Virus record (IMG/VR): IMGVR_UViG_3300044638_007710
Span: 1-24,543 of that record
Reading direction: 5' to 3' (one strand)
Length of the DNA stretch: 24,543 bases
DNA from: a virus
The position numbers were made by a program, and so were the translations under genes. Below the pieces are notes generated by a model that searched no databases, had not been told where the DNA came from, and saw only the letters and a list, made by a program, of their open reading frames with translations. Positions 21,099 to 24,543 of this stretch are shown here, one piece after another. Each line of letters starts with the position of its first letter. Positions within the stretch are counted from its first letter, which is position 1.

Positions 21099-21456
21099 AT
21101 TATTGGTATTCTTACCATTTCTGACATTATCTTTTATTTTAAAATTACCCGAATATAAAGGAATTGCTACTTACTACGGACAGCATTGGACAGGTAGGAT
21201 GACAGCTTCAGGGGAAAGATTTCATGCCGATAGTCTAACCGCAGCTCACAAACACTTCAAGTTCGGAACAATACTAAAAGTAACTAATCATCATAACGAC
21301 TCAGTTTGTTATGTTAAAGTTAATGATCGACTTCCAAAAAGTTCTAAATTCATAATTGATCTTAGTTATGGTACTGCAAAACAACTTAATTTTTTAAAAA
21401 GAGGTGTGATAAATGTCACACTAACACCGGTTGATACTGTTGAAATTAGAAAATAA
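21049..21456 (+). CDS. RlpA-like double-psi beta-barrel protein
   Basis: This 135-residue protein starts with a basic tail and one hydrophobic helix (about 15-33), likely a membrane anchor or uncleaved signal. The rest (about 38-129) is an RlpA-type double-psi beta-barrel: GIATYYGQHWTGRMTASGE, then LTAAHKHFKFGT, then VKVNDRLPKSSKFIIDLSYG. The conserved catalytic-type His (in AAHKH) and Asp (in VNDR) are present. RlpA proteins of some bacteria cut glycan strands lacking stem peptides, so a wall-hydrolase or lysis role is possible. The start overlaps the previous gene by 50 bases; no other in-frame start exists before the hydrophobic helix. Confidence 0.82.
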   Translation: MEKEKSKQNTKIGILNKLLVFLPFLTLSFILKLPEYKGIATYYGQHWTGRMTASGERFHADSLTAAHKHFKFGTILKVTNHHNDSVCYVKVNDRLPKSSKFIIDLSYGTAKQLNFLKRGVINVTLTPVDTVEIRK

Positions 21457-21620
21457 TAAATCAAAATGGGAGTTTGCTCAATACACCATAATTGATATAC
21501 AACAATCAAATAGTTCTTCGTATTTATTATAGTACCTCGACCTGCCCATGGTATATGGGGGTTTCCAATTAGGATTCTTCAAGTGAGTATAATAATTAAT
21601 GTGTTTTAATTTTATACGCA
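21457..21620 (+). other. Intergenic spacer upstream of T9SS-sorted gene
   Basis: This 164-base gap is the longest noncoding stretch in the window. It holds a TATTTATTA string near 21520, a small hairpin CCCAT/ATGGG (21545-21559) and a TATAAT-like string near 21589. None is convincing alone, and I see no small gene or tRNA. It suggests the gene at 21621 has a long 5' leader, unlike its neighbours. Confidence 0.4.
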
Positions 21621-24080
21621 ATGAAGAATTTATTATTATCGATTTTTGTTTTTTTTACAAGTTTCGTCACTTTATCACAATCTTGCACTCATTCAATCTA
21701 TTTAACCGATACTTGGGGTGATGGATGGAATGGAGGAAGAGTTTCCGTTAGTGTAAATGGAATAACTGTATTAACTAATCTTGGATCAACCTTCACAAGT
21801 GGTTATGGACCATTAATTTTTAATTTCACAGCATCATCAGGTCAAATCATTAGAGTATGGAGAACAACATCAGGAACTTTTCCTTCAGAAATGAGAGTTC
21901 AAATAAGAAATAACACAGGAACAATTCTACTAAATACAATACAACCCGTAACAGGAACCGCAACTACAGGTGGTTATACTTGTGTTGCTTCGTGTTCTGG
22001 TGGTGGAGGAGGAGGTTGTGTTAATTTATACGCCTATGGATCATTAACTGCACCATCTATACCTGGTGTTCATACAATTAGCACTTGCACTTATCAAGAA
22101 GAATATAATACCATTTTTAATATTGTATCGGGAGGACAATATAGATCTACATATAATTTAGGTGGCTACATTACTGTAAGACATTCATCCTATAACGGAA
22201 CTGTGGTTGCTACTGGTTTTTCACCTTTAACATGGACCGCACCAATATCAGGGACTTATTATATTCATTACAATACTAATTCATCATGTGGGACTGCAAT
22301 TAATTGTGGAACGACAACGATTGAATGTCTTTCTTGTTCAGCCCCTGCTGCACCTGTAAATGATTTAGTTTGTAACGCAACTTCTATCTCATGTGGTCAA
22401 ATTGTATCCGGAACTACGGTCAATTCCACTAATAGCGGAAATGGAGAAAATGGTTTTTGTAATGTCTCACAAACCCAACCTGGAGTTTGGTATATGGTTC
22501 CTGGAAATGGACAGATTATGACGGCTTATCTTTGTAATACTGCTTGGGATAGTAAGATCTCGGTTTTTAGTGGTCCTAATTGTTCATCTTTAACTTGCGT
22601 TGGTGGTAACGATGATTATGGGCCAACATGTGCCACATCATCAGCATCTTATCAATGGACATCAACCGTTGGACTAAACTACTATATATTAGTTCATGGA
22701 TACAACTCAAGTAGCGCCTTTCAGGTTGGATTGATTTGTTCAACACCACCACCCCCTAACCCAACTTCAATATCTGCAACTTCAAATATTGTTTGTAACG
22801 GAACATCAACAACATTAACCGCTAATGGTGGAGTGGGAACGGTTTATTGGTATATTAATGGATGTGGGGTAACTCAAATCGGAGTTGGAAATTCCATCAC
22901 GGTTTCACCTACTACCACCACTACTTATTTTGCTAGAAATTATAATTCAAGTTTATTTAGTTCAGGATGTGCATCAACAACCATAACGGTGAATCCAACA
23001 CCAACAGTTTCAGTAAGTTCAGTAACAAACACAATTTGTTCGGGATCTAACACACAATTGATTTCATCAGTGGGGAATACTGGAGGATCACCAGTAACAT
23101 ACTCATGGTCTCCATCTACAGGACTAACAAATCCAAATGCACCAAGTCCTTTTGCATCACCAACAAGTAATCAATCATATACACTAACGGTGTCATCAAA
23201 TGGGTGTTCGAATGCGACATCAACAACAATAACCGTAAACCCTTCAGTTGGATTTGTTTCCACAGTGTCGGGGAACAACACAATTATTGCGGGAACTCAA
23301 GAAACATATTCTATTACACCTGTCCCAAACGCAACATATCAATGGGCATACACAGAGTCAGTTACCGCACCTTTATGGAATAACATACCAAACTCTAATA
23401 CACCATCAATATCTTTTTATTGGCCTCAAACAACAACCAATGGATCTGTTAGAGTCACAGTTTCAAATTCATCAAACTGTGGAACTCAAGTTAGATTTTT
23501 TAATATAATAACAAATGGAGCATTACCTGTTGAACTATTATCATTTGACGGAACTTGTAATGATAATCTTATCACATTAAATTGGAGAACTGCTACTGAA
23601 CATAACACATCTCACTTTGATGTTCTTAAATCAAGAGATGGTGAAAATTGGTCTAAATTAACAACCTTGAATTCTGCTGGCAACTCAACTCAAGAATTAA
23701 GTTATACAACAAAAGATGAAAATGCAATTGACGGAAACAATTATTATAAATTAATACAATATGATATTGATGGTGTTAGCGATGAATACGGACCGATCAA
23801 TGTTATTTGTAATGGAAATTCAAAAGGATATTTTTCAACATTTCCAAATCCAAGTTCAGGATCTTTTCAAGTTGTATTGAACAATAAAAACATGATCGGA
23901 AATGGTAAAATTGAAATTCAAGATTCAAAAGGCTCAATTGTTTTAGAAAAAGAAATTGAAATAAAAGGGGGTATTAATTTATATAATCTTGATATGTTAA
24001 ATATTGTGTCAGGAGTGTATTATATAAAAGTAACATCAAACGAGTTTTCAACTAACACCTTAAAACAAATAATCAAGTAA
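21621..24080 (+). CDS. Secreted T9SS-sorted multidomain surface protein
   Basis: This 819-residue protein has a signal peptide (residues 1 to about 20). The first domain (about 21-115) carries YLTDTWGDGWNGGRVSVSVN, a Bacteroidetes extracellular beta-domain pattern. A Gly stretch (SGGGGGGC) follows, then Cys-rich beta domains and Thr/Ser-rich Ig-like or PKD-like units (about 380-630; for example TVNPTPTVSVSSVTN). At about 634-730 sits the LPVELLSFDG...LNWRTATEHNTSHFDV...DGENW module typical of T9SS cargo. Residues about 736-819 match a type A T9SS sorting domain (FPNPSSGSFQV, then SGVYYIKVTS). It should be exported by host Sec and then T9SS. No enzyme motif is visible, so adhesion or surface masking is likely. 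The gene looks like a typical flavobacterial protein in a phage-like setting. Confidence 0.85.
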   Translation: MKNLLLSIFVFFTSFVTLSQSCTHSIYLTDTWGDGWNGGRVSVSVNGITVLTNLGSTFTSGYGPLIFNFTASSGQIIRVWRTTSGTFPSEMRVQIRNNTGTILLNTIQPVTGTATTGGYTCVASCSGGGGGGCVNLYAYGSLTAPSIPGVHTISTCTYQEEYNTIFNIVSGGQYRSTYNLGGYITVRHSSYNGTVVATGFSPLTWTAPISGTYYIHYNTNSSCGTAINCGTTTIECLSCSAPAAPVNDLVCNATSISCGQIVSGTTVNSTNSGNGENGFCNVSQTQPGVWYMVPGNGQIMTAYLCNTAWDSKISVFSGPNCSSLTCVGGNDDYGPTCATSSASYQWTSTVGLNYYILVHGYNSSSAFQVGLICSTPPPPNPTSISATSNIVCNGTSTTLTANGGVGTVYWYINGCGVTQIGVGNSITVSPTTTTTYFARNYNSSLFSSGCASTTITVNPTPTVSVSSVTNTICSGSNTQLISSVGNTGGSPVTYSWSPSTGLTNPNAPSPFASPTSNQSYTLTVSSNGCSNATSTTITVNPSVGFVSTVSGNNTIIAGTQETYSITPVPNATYQWAYTESVTAPLWNNIPNSNTPSISFYWPQTTTNGSVRVTVSNSSNCGTQVRFFNIITNGALPVELLSFDGTCNDNLITLNWRTATEHNTSHFDVLKSRDGENWSKLTTLNSAGNSTQELSYTTKDENAIDGNNYYKLIQYDIDGVSDEYGPINVICNGNSKGYFSTFPNPSSGSFQVVLNNKNMIGNGKIEIQDSKGSIVLEKEIEIKGGINLYNLDMLNIVSGVYYIKVTSNEFSTNTLKQIIK

Positions 24081-24081
24081 T

Positions 24082-24285
24082 ATGGAAATAATACTCGTTG
24101 GATTTTTGATTATCATAATGGTTTATTGTATCAGAGATCTTGTCGAGTTATTTTTCGAAATTATAAAACTAAATTTTTTAGTTGGAGTTTCTTTAGTGGT
24201 CTTAATTTTAGTTTCAATATCTTTATTTATTTATTATGAAACAGCATTTCTTTGTGATTTACTAAATAATGGAATTTTTAATTGA
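24082..24285 (+). CDS. Small two-span membrane protein, 67 aa
   Basis: The ATG lies one base after the T9SS gene stop. The product is almost entirely hydrophobic, with segments at about residues 3-19 (IILVGFLIIIMVYCI) and 33-54 (LVGVSLVVLILVSISLFIYY) separated by a short charged linker. No family is recognised. It may share the transcript of the T9SS-sorted protein. Confidence 0.6.
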   Translation: MEIILVGFLIIIMVYCIRDLVELFFEIIKLNFLVGVSLVVLILVSISLFIYYETAFLCDLLNNGIFN

Positions 24286-24315
24286 AATAATTTTCACCCA
24301 TTCAAATTAATTTCT

Positions 24316-24323
24316 TACCTTTG
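24316..24323 (+). promoter_or_regulatory. Bacteroidetes-type promoter box TACCTTTG
   Basis: TACCTTTG lies four bases before the GTG at 24328, with TTTT at 24291-24294 about 21 bases upstream. The following CTTTGTAAGGTGA is shared with the site at 4034. Confidence 0.5.
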
Positions 24324-24327
24324 TAAG

Positions 24328-24510
24328 GTGAAAACCCCCTGTAAAGAATGTCCACACTTAATTCGTAATCGTCATAATGATATGATTGTTGATTTCGGTC
24401 GTAGGACTGGAAAAAGACACAATTGTCATATGACAGAGGGGGTAAAAGATTTGTGGAATGTTAAAGATAAAAAGTTTGAATGTTATGGCTCAAAAAAAGA
24501 AAAAGTTTAG
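24328..24510 (+). CDS. Small Cys/His protein, DUF6283-like
   Basis: This 60-residue protein starts at a GTG four bases after a host-type promoter box. It reads TPCKECPHLIRNRHN at the N-terminus, then RHNCHMTEG, then ECYGSKKEK, giving a C-x2-C-P, C-H and C-x-G pattern. This resembles the DUF6283 family ('C..CP......CH.T....C.G') found in phages, and suggests metal binding. The match is by eye only. It overlaps the next gene by 26 bases. Confidence 0.6.
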   Translation: MKTPCKECPHLIRNRHNDMIVDFGRRTGKRHNCHMTEGVKDLWNVKDKKFECYGSKKEKV

Positions 24511-24543
24511 ATTACCAAGAAAAACAAAAAAAAGATTAGAAAA
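24485..24543 (+). CDS. Basic protein, 3'-truncated by window edge
   Basis: An ATG at 24485 opens a frame to the window end with no stop; the product begins MAQKKKKFRLPRKTKKRLE, strongly basic. It overlaps the preceding Cys/His gene by 26 bases in another frame. Only 19 full codons are visible, so its nature is unknown; nucleic-acid binding is possible from charge alone. Confidence 0.5.
   Translation, partial: MAQKKKKFRLPRKTKKRLE

Noticed and set aside
21545-21559. Hairpin CCCAT/ATGGG as a terminator after the RlpA-like gene
   Set aside because: Only five pairs, and no T-tract directly after it.
1-24543. CRISPR array, insertion sequence, transposase or integrase
   Set aside because: No regularly spaced repeats, inverted-repeat ends or recombinase motifs were seen.

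Overview
The window looks like a piece of a large, AT-rich tailed-phage genome (or a prophage of that kind) whose host is a member of the Bacteroidetes/Flavobacteriia. The phage reading rests on densely packed short genes with 1-50 base overlaps, many proteins without recognisable families, and typical phage accessory genes: DUF3310, DUF932, an orphan beta-class DNA methyltransferase, a P-loop kinase next to a metallophosphoesterase, peptidoglycan-binding modules and a GTS-repeat protein. No terminase, capsid, portal or polymerase gene is visible, so 'phage' is an inference. The Bacteroidetes reading rests on TAnnTTTG promoter boxes, no obvious Shine-Dalgarno sites, and a secreted protein ending in a type IX secretion (T9SS) sorting domain.

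Layout. 1-3653 (+): acidic proteins of unknown function, several opening with a short leader that ends in (I/L)-x-E, plus a SAP-domain protein. 3713-5907 (+): small genes, a DUF932 protein, then thioredoxin and glutaredoxin. 5970-6689 (+): a flavodoxin-fold NAD(P)H oxidoreductase. 6725-8813 (-): three genes. 8921-14480 (+): a large acidic coiled-coil protein, a conserved-looking unknown, small proteins, a complete type II glutamine synthetase, DUF3310, membrane proteins and a methyltransferase. 14477-14818 (-): DUF192. 14833-19821 (+): NUDIX hydrolase, a cluster of leader-bearing peptidoglycan-binding/membrane proteins, P-loop kinase and metallophosphoesterase. 19848-24543 (+): a zincin-like leader protein, an RlpA-like wall protein, an 819-residue T9SS-sorted protein, small proteins and a gene cut by the window edge. 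Intrinsic terminators separate several blocks.

Two layers of organisation stand out. First, at least eight otherwise unrelated proteins start with a short leader of the type MK-IIITESQ or ending L-x-E/I-x-E; this resembles the capsid-targeting propeptides cut by T4 gp21-type prohead proteases and suggests a set of proteins packaged in the virion. Second, a motif NATATTTATN sits 3 to 30 bases before many starts, including a 14-base palindrome shared by two divergent genes, and is a candidate phage promoter; host-type TAnnTTTG boxes sit exactly four bases before several other starts, which implies almost leaderless transcripts.

Functionally the window combines nitrogen metabolism (glutamine synthetase), thiol and flavin redox (thioredoxin, glutaredoxin, oxidoreductase), nucleotide and RNA handling (NUDIX, kinase, phosphoesterase), wall interaction (PG-binding, RlpA) and a surface/secreted protein routed through the host T9SS.
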